Source: Sternotherus odoratus (Eukaryota; Chordata; Testudines; Kinosternidae). From it: a DNA stretch of 64,000 nucleotides. The stretch covers positions 1,565,001 to 1,629,000 of the forward strand of contig JAVMKO010000006.1 of the NCBI GenBank assembly GCA_032164245.1, in the 5' to 3' direction. Position 1 is the first letter of the stretch, and each line of letters starts with the position of its first letter. Position numbers and translations under genes: made by a program. The notes under the pieces are model-generated. The model saw only the letters and a program-made list of their open reading frames with translations. It searched no databases and was not told the DNA's origin. This document shows positions 42,558 to 54,390 of the stretch, one piece after another.

Positions 42558-43699
42558 CACAGCATTTGGCCACAAAGCAGCACTGAATTGCTTTACAGCT
42601 GGTGCCGAGTGCAAAAGGATGAAACAATGGTCCCCAGTGATGCTAAACCTCCCTTCCAGGGAAGCACATTACATGTGATTGAAACGGATCTCAGCGTAAA
42701 GAGTCTGGTACACGCTGGACAACATCTAAACGGAGAAGCAGCCAATGAGTTCACCCTTCTAACGCTACATTCACAATGGACTCATCGGCAGCGGAGAGCA
42801 AGCTGCACTTTCCAGTGTGACGGGAAACACCGTGTCCCAGCCTCTGCTGCGCCAGGCGGTGGGTTCAGGAAGGACTGGACTCTATTCATGCTAAGCCAAA
42901 CAATGCAACTCACACAGCAAACCTGGGAGAGGCAGAAAGCCAAGCACTGGCAGCCAGGCTGTGATGGTGATCAGTAGAACATTATGTCAAGGAGGTCATG
43001 AATAATCTGCAAAAGGAAAGGTATAGCACTTCAAACATCATTTCGTCAGACTATTTTATTGTCCGGAGGGTGCTGGCGAGGACAAAAGCCGGAGGCAGAA
43101 GTAGGAGCAGGCTGTTAAGGGCCTTTGTGATGTGTTTAGGGATAAAATCTATTTACTATGTAGTGTCTCCTTTTGTGTTCCTTGTTGCTTTCTAGTAAGC
43201 CTAAGATTTGAACCTGAGGTGAAACAAACCAGCCTCTCATGACTGAAGAAGAAATTCTGCTGCCAGCATCCCTTTCTGGTTCCCCTAACACGTCTGTCTA
43301 GCAAAGCTGTCTTATAACCCAAACACTGTCTATAGGCAGGAGGTACCTTGTTTAAGAAATCAGGCCGACCAAAACAGGATGAAAAACCAGACTGAGCTGA
43401 TCAGAATCTATTCAGCCCTTCAGTACAGTTCTGAGAAATACCATTTTGCATGGCATTACATTGTGTCCAATGCTTTGCCACAAGCAGTTAGCAGTGGATA
43501 CCTCACGTTGGATATCACGCACGGCTGGTCTAGATTTAGAGTAAGGCCACAGCTTCAAGAGCTTTAATGAGAAAGTGTTTCAGAAGCTGTAGGATCCTAT
43601 GAACTTTAAACGCTGGAGGTGAATTCACCCCTGCACAGGGCCAGCCCTCGCTGCTCAACTATTGGCTCCTTGACAGGGGCAGCTCTCCTTTTCCACACC
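40326..43699. other. Unique sequence with one microsatellite, no gene seen
   Basis: Includes a GC-richer block at 41600-42400 with plus frame 41810-42217 and minus frame 41845-42096 over the same bases. Neither has a domain. No repeat recognised apart from the (CA)n(GA)n tract. Confidence 0.45.
42509..42552. repeat. (CA)n(GA)n compound microsatellite
   Basis: Short CA run to about 42522, then 15 GA units to 42552. The RERERERE stretch in the 187-codon frame 42414-42977 comes from this tract. Confidence 0.95.
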
Positions 43700-44038
43700 T
43701 CGTTTTGAAAGGTTTCATTTTCATTTCAATGCAGGACAGAGAAAGTGCACAACCCTGGACATTTTTCATGGAATGGAATTCTTGTTTTCCAACCAGCCAA
43801 ACGTGGCACAAGGTTTGGCCACCGCTTAGATCATCAGAACGAATGAGTGAGTCTGCCGGACTTAGAGCAGGGAAGAACCCTACTCCCCAGGTTTGACCAT
43901 AAATTTAATCCTGAACCTAGGAAACTTTCCTCACAAAAGCGTCACCAAAATCAAGACAGTTCCATGGAAAGTCTCAGGTTCAATGAATTTTCTAACAAAA
44001 AATGAAATGTTCTGTCCAAAAATTCCCACGCAGCTCTA
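43700..44038. mobile_element. hAT-like element of the TAGAGCTGTGC family, left end unclear
   Basis: The right edge aaaattcccacgcagctcta is the inverse of the TAGAGCTGNGTGGGAA-type terminus seen at 2478. Internal phrases such as aaatgaaatgttctgtccaa resemble the other family members. The left end is a guess. Confidence 0.4.
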
Positions 44039-47000
44039 GTGCTGGCCTCCAGCTCAGGGTGAACTTCACCCAGAGGGATGGAAATGGCCAATAGATCCCT
44101 GTCTGCACTTTGGAGTCCGGCTCGTCGTTTTGTTCTGTGTCTATTCAGTACCTACCTTAAGGGGGCCCTGCTCCATGACTAGGGCTCTTAGTGCTACAGT
44201 AATACAAAGACTGAGCCTATGCTCACTGTTTGCCTAGGTCGATGCCGGGAGGGAGCAGAGGGTGGTCTGAACTGGCAGCACCTACAGGAAGGGTAGAGCT
44301 GATGTCTTGTTGATTTAGTCTTTTCTTACCTGATCCCTTTTTCCATTGTCCCCGATTCTGAGTTCCCCATAACTAATACAGCTCTGGTTACTGTTCTATG
44401 CAGAGGGCACAGCTTGCAAATCGGTTTTCTCTGCTTTCCACCTTGACTACAGAACCACTTACCACTCCAAACACTGTCGAGTTTTGTGGTGAAACTGCGC
44501 GTCATGAGCTCAGTGTCATTCTTGACCACACACTCCCCTTTCATGAGCACCCCTAAAAAGCAGCCTCCAAAGGGAAGGCTCACGGGTACACCATCCAAAA
44601 GAGATCTGGATGAAAGTGGGGATCAGCTGCCCCAGTGCTATCAACATTGGCTTGGCCGTGGTTTCCTCAGTGGCATAGTACGTAATGCACCAGTGCAGAC
44701 ATGAAGCTGCCATGCTCAACTTGTGGACAGACAAGTGAAGCAGACCCTGTGACTCATCCCAGGAGCTTTAAAGTCAGAGCCTCTACCAGGGCTGTCTGTA
44801 TAGGCAAACATTGGACCTCCAGCTACCCATCAAAACAGAGCCACAGCACAAGAACGGAAATGCACCAAAGACTACCTGGAACTTCCCATCCAGTGGATCA
44901 TGGACAACATCAACCAACAAAGCCTGGAACTGCAGAAACCAGCATGGACCACAGGCCTCTTGTCTCTGGATCTGGCACACGCATGCCAAAGCGTCAGGAC
45001 CTCATTCACCATTCCAAACAAGCATTATATCACAACCCCGCAAGCTGCCCTCCCGTGTTTGATCTGCTACAAGACTTTGTACCACACTGAACTACATCCA
45101 AACAAACCACACAAGATGTGGCTACTTGATGCACAAGTGGAAAATCAAAGACTCCCCTTTGCAACTGCAGTGAGAACATCCCAACCATTGAATACAGCAC
45201 GATGCAGTGCCCCAAATATGGATTCAAGGTGAACTGAACGATCTCTCAATGTCAGAGAGGAGCCCGCAAAATGGCTTTTGGCCCCCAACTGCATCTGCAC
45301 ATTGTATTACTCTGGGAATTGTGATTGCTGGGTTACAATCCTGTATTCCCCAAGTGGCAGGAAGGGTCCAGCAGCGGGCATGAATCAGCCTGTTACATGC
45401 AGAGGGTTTCCCAGGACCGGGGGGGAGCAAGAAACAAGGAGAAAAAGAGTCGCCCTGCTCCATCCTCCTGGGACATGCACACACACTTACAGGGGGCACC
45501 AACACTGGGCAATGGGGTAGGGGGCACACTCAGAGGGTAGCTATGGGAGTGCACACATAGGGGTCACTAGCACACACTGGGCACGTTAGGTATGCACATG
45601 GGGGGGGGGGACGCAGCAGAGGTTACTGAAGGGTCAGATACAGACATGGTGCCATAGAGTGGAGTGCTGAGACAACAGGGATACTTCTCCTATGGGAGCT
45701 TCATGCTTGGTGATGGGGAACGTGGGCTGCTCAGGTCGGAGAGGGAAACCTCAGCTGCTCCAGTGTCAAGGAAAGATGGACGCAGTGGAGAGACCTGAAG
45801 CCCCCATCCCCATCCTGCAGCAAAGCAAGAGTGAGAAGGACATGAAGAAGCCATTGGACTCAGCGAGGCCTGCTCCCCCAGGAAGGCGTCTTCAGGCAGG
45901 AGAGTCTATGGCAGGACGCCTGGAGACCGTGGACGATGGGGCTTTGTGAAGGGATCCCCGAGGCTCAGACTCGGCCTTGTCAGTGCTGAGAGACACCTGA
46001 CCTTGCCGATGATGTGGAAGCATATTAATGTCATGGTTTAAGGTGAATCCTCCTCTGCTTTGCAGCTGAGGGGGGATCTGACGCAGGGACCAGCTACCCT
46101 AGGTTTGTGCCGCTGAGAGCTCACCCAAGCCAGCCATACACCACCACTATCCAGCCCTTTTACCACCCTCAGGCAGTGCAAAGGGGCTAGAATACAAGTG
46201 AGCTCAGGGCCGGATGTATTGCTGGCAGCCTGCCCCACTGCCATGGGATTCAGGGTGAAAGCAGGCACAGCAACGGGGGCTATGGTGGGGCAGTCTACTT
46301 GCACGCCCCACTCCCTCTCCAAAGGCCCTGACACATCTTACACAACATATGTGAAGCTCTGAACAGTGCGAAGGAGATGGAAAATAATAGGCTGCCAGAT
46401 AAAGAAATAATATCCAGGAGAATAACAATGAACATCCTACATTGCAAGCAATGACCTTAAGGATGTGTAAGTGTTACACTTAAGGAGAAATTATTCTTCT
46501 TGAAAATGTGAGAAATTGGGCTCAAAGCTGTCAGAGAAAATGCAGAGGGCAACCATTCTGTCTAGATCAGATTTACAGAAGAACAGATATCCGGTTATGA
46601 ATGGGGGTACTGAATTTGTACCCCAAATTCCTATGAAATAGCTAAGAGCATGTAGCCTTAATAACATACATCAGACACAGAGCAAATTTCAGACTTAATC
46701 TGAAAACAAGTTTTTGGGGGTTTTTTTGGACTTTTTATAAAAATTCACGTAGCTCAGGAGTTATCCCTGGAAGCTGGGAAGTGGCCAAGATAATGGCAGT
46801 AGGTTAAGTGAGGCCTGGTGAATCACTAGGAAATTAAAGGGCAGTTAGCTTCCCTGTGAGTGAATCTAAACTAATAAAAGTTATTCGATGAGCTCAGGCA
46901 GGGGAGCACTCTGAAAAATCACAGTTTGATTAAGACTAACCAGCCCACCTCCTCTCCTGATTGCTGGATTCCTGGGGGAATTCCAGCAGACCACGTTGGG

Positions 47001-48364
47001 CATCACATGCTTTAGACAGTGCTGCTTTCTTCAGAAATCAAATTACATTTCACTTTATAATTCACAGTTAAGATGCAGAGGGGCAAATACAAGAGAGTTG
47101 GATTGCTGCTATATGCAACCAATCATGCTCCATCCTCAAAGTCCTGCAGATGAAATGCAGAGGTAGGGTCCAGAGTTTTTTGGTTGTTTATATCCTTCTA
47201 TGAAGGTACACAGGTCACAGATTGACAATAAAGTACATTACAGAATGATGTACTCTTATACAACAACGTTTTATATTCCATCCTTACCGAGAAGATGAGA
47301 CTGGTTCAGCACAGAGAAAAGTGAAAACTGAAGGTCCTAAAACAAGGTGAGAAATAAAATATGTCCTTGAACAGAAAAATAGTGCCACATATGAACCTGG
47401 AAACAGATAGAGGAGTTTGTGAAAAGGGGCTTCTTGTTGGTCTTCTGCTTTTGTGTGGCTTCCCAAAGAAAAACAAAGGCACATGAATATACATCACTAA
47501 AGAAAGGCAACTTGTCAAAGCTTTGTTTCTAGTGTCCTTTGCTGTCTTCGCAATGGCATGGTTTCTTTTCCTTCGCTCCATTCCAGCAATGGGGATGCCC
47601 CCCTCTATCCTCACACCCCTAGGGAATCCAGCGTTGCCAACACATCCAAAACCAATCCCATGGGGAAATCTCCAGACAGCTGGCTGAGTGGGATAGGAGT
47701 GGGAGGGGGGGAAGAATGGAGTTATTTTTAATCACTGACTCTGCCCCCACCATCACTTTCTTTTTCTTCTGCTTTGTTTCTTTCACTTGCATTGTATCCT
47801 CTTGGGAAAGACCCAGGGGCCCAGTCTCCTGAACCTCACACAAGCCTCTCTGCCCAGTGATTCTGCAGGTGGTGAAGTAAGTCATTTTACTGGATGGCTT
47901 CAACGACTGCTAGGAATAGAATCCAAACACCTTTGCAGCCTTTGCGAAGGGGTTCTTATTTACTGAGGCTGGGTCCAGAAATGGGCAAAACTTGTGATTG
48001 TTGGTTGTGTGGCCCTGAGTCCCACCTCTGTGCTGTGCTCCACGTGTTGTGTTTGTCGGATGACATGCTGTCAAGTGCACATGTTGGCCAGTCCTCATTC
48101 ATGGAGAGATTCCCACTCTGACTGAAGGTCGCAGTCTCATCTCTGTGTGGGTTGGATGAGAAAGAATAAGAGAAGTCTAGATAGAGAGTTTTGGATGTGT
48201 CAGTAATATTGATAATTTATTATCTCTCTTACCACAGTGCCCAGGGCTCCCAGGGGAGATGGAGGAACCCTTGTGCAAGGTATTGTACAGACTCATAGTG
48301 AGAGACAGTCCCTGTCCCAGGGAATGAGCAATCAAACTAGACAAGGGAGAAAGGAAGGATTATT
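44039..48364. other. Unique sequence, no gene established
   Basis: Contains overlapping frames at 44701-45232 in three registers (for example 44900-45232, with PCLICYKTLYHTELHPNK). Their cysteine/histidine spacing is mildly protein-like, but no family is recognised and no frame is clearly favoured. A G run lies at 45600-45610. No repeat recognised. Confidence 0.4.
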
Positions 48365-48765
48365 ATGTCATAAGAACATAAGAATGGCGAAACGTCCATC
48401 CAGCCCTGTCTCCTGTCTACCAACAGTGGCCAATGCCAGGTGTCCCGGAGTGAGTGAACCTGACAGGTAATGATCAAGTGATCTCTCTCCTGCCATCCAT
48501 CACCCCCCTCTGACAAACAGAGGCTAGGGACACCATTCCTTACCCATCCTGGCTAATAGCCATTCATGGACTTAACCTCCATGAATTGATCCAGTTCTCT
48601 TTTAAACCCTGTTATAATCCTAGCCTTCACAGCCTCCTCTTTACACCTAGGGAATTGAGGCCTGTCCTGGTCATTCATTACCACTCCACCAATCTTTGTG
48701 CCATCCACAAATTTTATCAGTAGTGATTTTATATTTATTTCCATTCACTGATAAAAGCTCTGAAT
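48365..48765 (-). mobile_element. CR1 LINE fragments
   Basis: 48365-48640 is the CR1 tail region (cctggctaatagccattcat, then gatccagttctcttttaaac). 48655-48745 adds a minus-strand piece encoding LIKFVDGTKIGGV, a damaged FADDTK-GGV palm box. The two pieces may be one internally deleted copy or two. Confidence 0.75.
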
Positions 48766-50621
48766 GACCCCATGGACCCGCCACAGAAAAATCCCCATGT
48801 GGTGATGATTCCCCATTGATGGCTAATTAACTAAAATAGCATAAAGTTCTGGGGCAGGGGGGTCAATAGTTCTCTGCTTCGAGCCCCAGGAAACTTTCTA
48901 CCACAAGCATAAAGCTTGTGTAAGAAACTCCCCCAGGAACTAAGGCCCAGCACAAATGCCACCACCTTCTACTCCAATTGCAAGGAACACGCGTGTGACC
49001 TGCCTTTACTAATATTAACACAGAGCTTTCTGGACTCATTTATATAAACAAAACCACTGCACATGCAATTCTCCTTGGGAAAGAATGAAAGATGGAATGA
49101 ACTACACTTGACAGATTTTAGTCACATTGGTTAATGCACATATGGAAGGCAGTGAAGAGGGTAGGATAAGAACCCACATAGATGAGACGAGACCCAGATT
49201 TTACATCTCCATCTTCTCATCCCATAAGAACTTTGCAGATGAATTTTCTCCCATTGTACTGATTCCTTTATGCATCCTTAATTAGGCCATGCAGTCCGTC
49301 CGATTGTATTTCTAAATAGATCCCGAAGCTGTAGGATACCTGGTCTGCCACATTTGCCTGAAAACAAACCAGTTTAATAGCCAGCAAATGAGGAATGCTC
49401 CTGCTTATGCTCCATGGCATAGCTCATTTTGATCGCTCTGTGATTACTTTATTCTGAGAGCACCCTGCCTGATCAAACCACGAATAGTCATTATCAGTTC
49501 ACAGTCAACTTTTTAATGAATGTCCATTGTATATATCAGAGCGCTACTATAAAAGGGAGACGTGAGATCTACAGAAATAATAGTTTAAATAACACCATTG
49601 TGTAAACGTGCCTCAATTCTAGAGTGCCTCCATGTGTTTAGGTGTGGTGTTGCAGGGATTGTTCAGGTTAGCATCCCTTTTAGCTGTTCTGGGTCCCCAG
49701 CAATATGCTGTTTTCTGTGGCCCAGACTTCTGGCTAGATCCCTTCTGAGGTAAACCAAAAAATAGTTCAAAACCCAGGAAAATAAAAAATCGAATAGCCT
49801 TCATTCTAATTTCCTGACATCTCTCTGGAGCTTGTCATTCTTGGTGTCTTTTAACGCCCCCTCATGGTCCAGGAGAGGGGGAAGAGAGGGGCCCATGGAC
49901 CCTGTTTCAGGTGGAAAAGGACTCTGTTTCTTCAGTCCCACCGCCACTTCCCTGAGCTGTCCCAAGCTTCAGCCCACTTGCCAACATCTCTAGCAGGCCT
50001 CTGGATTCTGCTATCCCCGCCTGGATCTGTGATTCCTCACAGCTTCTGCTTACCCACCACCGAAGGTGCTTTACAAAGACCACTCCCAGCCCTATGCTTG
50101 TGAGCAGTCCCTCTGTCTCTTGCCTTTAGAGTTTGTGACTCGGGCCGCTTGCCTTGCTGCAGACAGGAGCTGGGCTTTTTGTCCGTTCACTTTAGGCTGA
50201 GAGCGGAGGTCTGGGTTGCCCCATCCATGGGAGGTTACGGCATAGGGAGTGGTGCGGGACCCTGGTTCTGCACGAACCCAGCCTTCTGTGGCTGCCCTGT
50301 GTCCAGGGCCTGGGTCCCCCAAGAGCACAGCTCAGAGAAGCTCCCCTGGAGCAGCAGCTCATGGAATGCTGTTAAAGGGGCTTTCACCTCCCCCAACGGG
50401 CCATGGGAAACGTCCTGCAGCCTCAGGCGGTACTACATGGCAGAGGTGATCTCCATAGTCCCATTGCCAGACCCTCGCCCCCGCATGGATTCCTACTGTG
50501 AGCTGAATGAAGGGCTTGGAGAGGTCAGTGGTGGAGGCAGCTGACGAGGGCTTTCTTCACTCGCCCTCGCCTGATCTGGTCAGACTTTGGCCACTAACCC
50601 TGCTGATAAAGCGCAGCTGTA
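48766..50621. other. Unique sequence, no gene established
   Basis: 49290-49560 is repeat-free and has enhancer-like cores (cttaattagg, tgattactttatt), but there is no proof of function. The GC-richer block 49860-50580 carries frames on both strands without domains. Confidence 0.4.
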
Positions 50622-50629
50622 CTTTAAAG

Positions 50630-50884
50630 CAGTGGTCCCCAACCCCCGGGCTGCGGATCAATTGATACTGGGCCGCCTTCCCTTCAGCAGCGCCGCCCTC
50701 ACGCCGCCGCCCTCACGCCACCCTCACGCCGAGGCACTCAGGGGCACTCAGGGAGAGGAGGAAGAGCCTCGTGGCTTTAAGCCCTGAGAGCCGGGCTGGA
50801 GCGCTGAGGAGTTCAACCCCCCCCACCCCCACCCCGGCCGCAGTAAAATTGTCCAGGTTGGGGACAAAAGGTTGGGGACCACTG
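50630..50884. mobile_element. hAT-type MITE, 255 bp, palindromic TSD
   Basis: CAGTGGTCCCCAAC (50630-50643) is perfectly inverted at 50871-50884. The 8-bp duplication CTTTAAAG occurs at 50622-50629 and 50885-50892 and is itself a palindrome. The interior holds a short direct-repeat array of cgccctcacgc units (about 50694-50729) and is non-coding. All boundaries are exact. Confidence 0.92.
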
Positions 50885-50892
50885 CTTTAAAG

Positions 50893-51129
50893 GGTTGTTT
50901 GATAAAAGAGGCCATCTGCATCTCAACAATCTCTGGATCAAATCTACTCCATTTCTGAGTAAACTATGATTTTGCTAGCTACCAGGCCTACGAAGTCTGC
51001 CTGAGGTCTGAAACTCCAGATGGATTTCCTCTGGGATCACATGTCTCCAGCAATGGAGATTCTGGAATTGAAACTTAAATAACAATTGTTTGGATGTTTG
51101 AGCCAGAGAACAATTCAGAGGATTCTCAT
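50893..51129. other. Unassigned sequence
   Basis: No gene or repeat recognised. Confidence 0.5.
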
Positions 51130-51846
51130 ATGGCCGTATCATCTATGAAGGACAAAGAACATGTTTGCTCTCTATAAATATATCAGAGGGATAAATACCA
51201 TGGAGGCAGAGGAATTATTTAAGCTCAGTACCAAAGTGGACACAAGAACAAATGGATATAAACTGGCCATCAAGAAGTTTAGACTTGAAATTAGACAAAG
51301 GTTTCTAACCATCAGAGGAGTGAAGTTCTGGAACAGCCTTCCCCGGGGAGCAGTGGGGGAAAAAACCCTATTGGGCTTCAAGAATAAGTTTATGGAGGAG
51401 ATGGTGTGATAGGATAACATAATTTTGGCAATTACTTGGTCCTTAACTATTTGTGGTAGATGGGCCTGGTGGCCTATGATGGGATGTTGGGTGGGATGGG
51501 ATCTGAGTTACTACAGAGAATTCTTTCCTGGGTGTCTGGCTGGTGAGTCTTGCCCACATGCTCAGGGTTCAGCTGATCACTATATTTGGGGTCAGGAAGG
51601 AATTTTCCTCCAGGGCAGATTGGTTTTCGCCTTCCTCTGCAGCATGGGGCACAGTGTCACTTGCTGGAGGATTTTCTGCACTTTGAAGTCTTTACCATAA
51701 TTGGTGGACTTCAATAGCTCAGACATAGGCAAGAGGTTTATTACAGGAGTGGGTGGGTGAGAGTCTGTGGCCTGCATTGTGCAGGAGGTCAGACTAGATG
51801 ATCATAATGGTCCCTTCTGACCTTAAAGTCTATGAGTCTATGAAAC
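51130..51846 (+). mobile_element. CR1 LINE 3' part, about 700 bp
   Basis: Plus-strand copy from the ORF2 C-terminus through the 3' UTR, ending in atgatcataatggtccc, ttctgaccttaaagtct and atgagtctatgaaa. The terminal GTCTATGA-type repeat marks the CR1 3' end. Confidence 0.8.
51161..51409 (+). pseudogene. CR1 ORF2 C-terminal fragment
   Basis: The frame contains ALYKYIRGINTMEAEELFKL, then TRTNGYKLAIKKFRLEIRQR and VKFWNSLPRGAV. It corresponds to the ORF2 end (F-YLKG, NG-KL, R-DIR-NF, WN-LP-EVV) of the copy at 58009-59060, but diverged, so it belongs to a different CR1 subfamily. 82 codons remain and the upstream RT is missing. Confidence 0.75.
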
Positions 51847-52433
51847 TTGTTATGGCTCTAATGTAAGCACTGCCAAGACATATAAGTAGATCAGTTGAGT
51901 GATGAGAAGGTGCTATTTTTCATAATACACAATGTTGTTTTATGGTGAAGGATTCCTGAATTCTTAAACATTAAGGAAAAAGTTACATGAGTTAGTAAAA
52001 CTGCATTAAGTACAATAATTATTTCTTGATTGGCCTTTGAAACAGAAGTAATTATAAGTAATTTATTCTTGATATCCCTAGAGAATACATTGTTTAATTA
52101 GTTTTTAAAAAGATTTATGAGAATGACACATTTTACAGCAAGATCAAATCCGTAGGTTTAGTTAGCTTGCAAGGTATCAGTCTGGATGTTGTTTTATTAA
52201 CTTAATGTTATATCAGTAGTTATAGAATTACAGTTTTGTAATTTTATCAAATTCACAGTAACTGGCAACCCATGTTGTTTCAGATATACTGATTCTCCCC
52301 ACTCAGGAAGGACAGCATTTTTTAAGAACAATTTTCACACTTTCCTTCAAAAAGCCTTTTTCTACTTCATTGTATTTTAGTGGAAATGGAAGGGAAGACC
52401 CTACATTTCTAATTTTGTTTGTGTGCATGTGAA

Positions 52434-52466
<33 letters not shown>

Positions 52467-52879
52467 CACTGGTCACAAAGTCCAGCATGGTAGCCGGAGA
52501 GGGGGCTGAGGATTGGGCCTCTGAAGGATTTTGTCTGTGCTTATTAAATATAAAATAAATATCCCTCTTCACAATGTCTCACCGTGGCTGGTAGAAAAGG
52601 CCAGCATGGATATTGTACAGGGTTTGAGAGGACGGTTTTCACGGTCCCAGTTTCCCCACCTCCTGACACACAAACTCCCACTGCTCTGTGCTTCTCTCTG
52701 GCAGGGGCATCCATTGCTATCCCTTTAAGGAAGCTGGTTGGATGCTCTACAAAGTTTTTCTGGATTGGTGGACAAGTATCCGGACTACTGCATTAAGAAT
52801 CATGGCACCATGCTATTAACTTAATATAGTATTTCTAGCATGTCAGTTGTATTTACATATGTTCCCCCTATAGCAATTA
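51847..52879. other. AT-rich unique sequence with a (GA)n tract
   Basis: (GA)n at 52434-52460. No gene recognised. Confidence 0.5.
52434..52460. repeat. (GA)n microsatellite
   Basis: About 13 uninterrupted GA units. Confidence 0.95.
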
Positions 52880-53010
52880 ACAATTGCACTAGGAGAGTGG
52901 TGAAGCACTGGAATGGGTTCCCTAGGGAGGTGGTGAAATCTCCTTCCTTAGAGGTTTTTAAGGTCAAGCTTGACAAAGCCCTGGCTGGGATGATTTAGTT
53001 GGGGATTGGT
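52880..53010 (+). mobile_element. CR1 LINE fragment, ORF2 end
   Basis: Encodes the last ORF2 residues on the plus strand ([20 protein letters not shown], then [14 protein letters not shown] and a stop) and breaks off inside the following ttggggattggtc, before the CR1 terminus. It joins a minus-strand CR1 directly at about 53010. Confidence 0.85.
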
Positions 53011-53540
53011 CATATTCAATTTGTGATCCACTGTAACCCCCATCCCATTCAGATTTAGACAGTTATTCCCCATTTTGTAGTTGTGTATTTCTTGTTTCCT
53101 TCCTAAGTGAAGTACTTTGCACTTGTCTGTATTAAATGTCATCTTATTGATTTCAGGCCAATTCTCCAATCTGTCAAAGTCCTTTTGCATTCTAATTCTA
53201 TCCTTCACAGTGCTAGCAACCTCTCCCAGCTTGGAGTCACCTACAAATTTGATAAACATACTCTCCACTTCCAAGTCATTCATGAAAATATTGACCATTA
53301 CCAGGCCCAAGACTGAACTCTGCAGGACCCCACTAGATATATCACCCCATTTTGACAGTGAATCATTGGTACCTGCTCTTTGAATACATATTTAATCCAG
53401 TTTTGCATCCACATTGATGTAATTTCGTGGAGACTACATTTTCCTCGTTTGCTTAAGAGAATGTCATGTGGGACTGTGTCAAAAGCCTTATTAAAATCAA
53501 GATGTATCCTGTCTACTACTTCCCCATCCACTAGGCCAGT
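53011..53540 (-). pseudogene. CR1 reverse transcriptase, broken
   Basis: Two minus frames overlap near 53300. The first has VDRIHLDFNKAFDTVPHDIL; the second has MVNIFMNDLE, then FIKFVGDSKLGEVASTVKD and KCKVLHLGRKQE. The catalytic FADD box is FVGD, so both the alanine and the first aspartate are lost, and the VPQGSVLGP block is destroyed at the frame junction. Length and order fit CR1 ORF2 fingers to palm. Confidence 0.8.
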
Positions 53541-53560
53541 ATCCTGCCAAAGAGTGGTCT
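53011..53560 (-). mobile_element. CR1 LINE reverse transcriptase region
   Basis: A minus-strand CR1 covering the central RT. It starts on the right near GEVVDRIHLDFNKAFDTVPH and ends on the left at GMGVTVDHKLNM. Both of its ends are truncated. Confidence 0.85.
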
Positions 53561-53719
53561 AAACTAATTAAAATCTTTTCTTTCATTAACTTGGATCATT
53601 TTAATGCCTGATCACTATTGAATTGCAAAAAAATCATGAAAATGTCAATTAACATTTTTCGGAAATAATTTTTAAAATGTTTCACCCAAAAGTGTGACTG
53701 TTTTTCAGTCATCTTCTCC

Positions 53720-54390
53720 TTGGACTGCTACCTTGACGTAGTGGAGAAATTTGCATATCCTTAAGGCCCTACGAGCGATGCCATCTGGAGTCCTGTACTC
53801 CTGGTGGGATCATCCATGGTGGTAAGGTCGAAGGCAGGGTACCAAAGTGGAGCTCAGCACAACAAAACCTAGTACAAGACGTCAATGGCAGAACAGGCGG
53901 ATGAAGCAGGAGCACCTCCCAGTGGCTGTGAAGGGGGAGGAAGGCTGCAACAGAGGAGAAACCCTCAATTATTTTGGACTCGTTGCCACTGGACACAGGT
54001 GCCTCTTCCGCCAAGATCTGTGTGGCTGCTAGTGTGCATCAGCTCCCCCACATTAAACTACTCCCGCACAGGTTTCTTTTATAGGAAGAACCTTTTCTCT
54101 TACCTGGCAAAGACTTCTCAGAGAGGGAACGTCCACTTTTGAGGAACATCACCTTGCTCTGGTTGCAGAGAAGTACCGGAAAAGAAAGGAAAGACAACTG
54201 TCACGCAGCAATTGTGGGCCAAACCCATCTTCCCACACCACCTGCACACGAGTCTCTGACTCAAGGATCCGACTCCTCAGTCACCAAAGGACCCATGAAA
54301 AATAAAACCCATGACAGAGATCATCCTCCGCCTCGAGGGACTGCTGACCATCAACCTGGGCTAGATCCCGCAAACAAATCTGCACAGCTG
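53720..54390 (+). mobile_element. Possible non-CR1 LINE fragment
   Basis: The start (gctaccttgacgtagtggag) and the phrase tggtaaggtcgaaggcaggg resemble the 5' region of a vertebrate non-LTR element. The frame at about 54180-54310 gives NCGPNPSSHTTCTRVSDSRI followed by RLLSHQRTHE, resembling the C-terminal zinc finger (C--C...SRIGL-SH-R) of such elements. The middle is deleted. It could be the same clade as the fragment at 7990-8196. Recognition is by eye only. Confidence 0.4.

Noticed and set aside
42414..42977. 187-codon protein with an Arg-Glu repeat
   Set aside because: The repeat is a (GA)n microsatellite; nothing else in the frame looks conserved.
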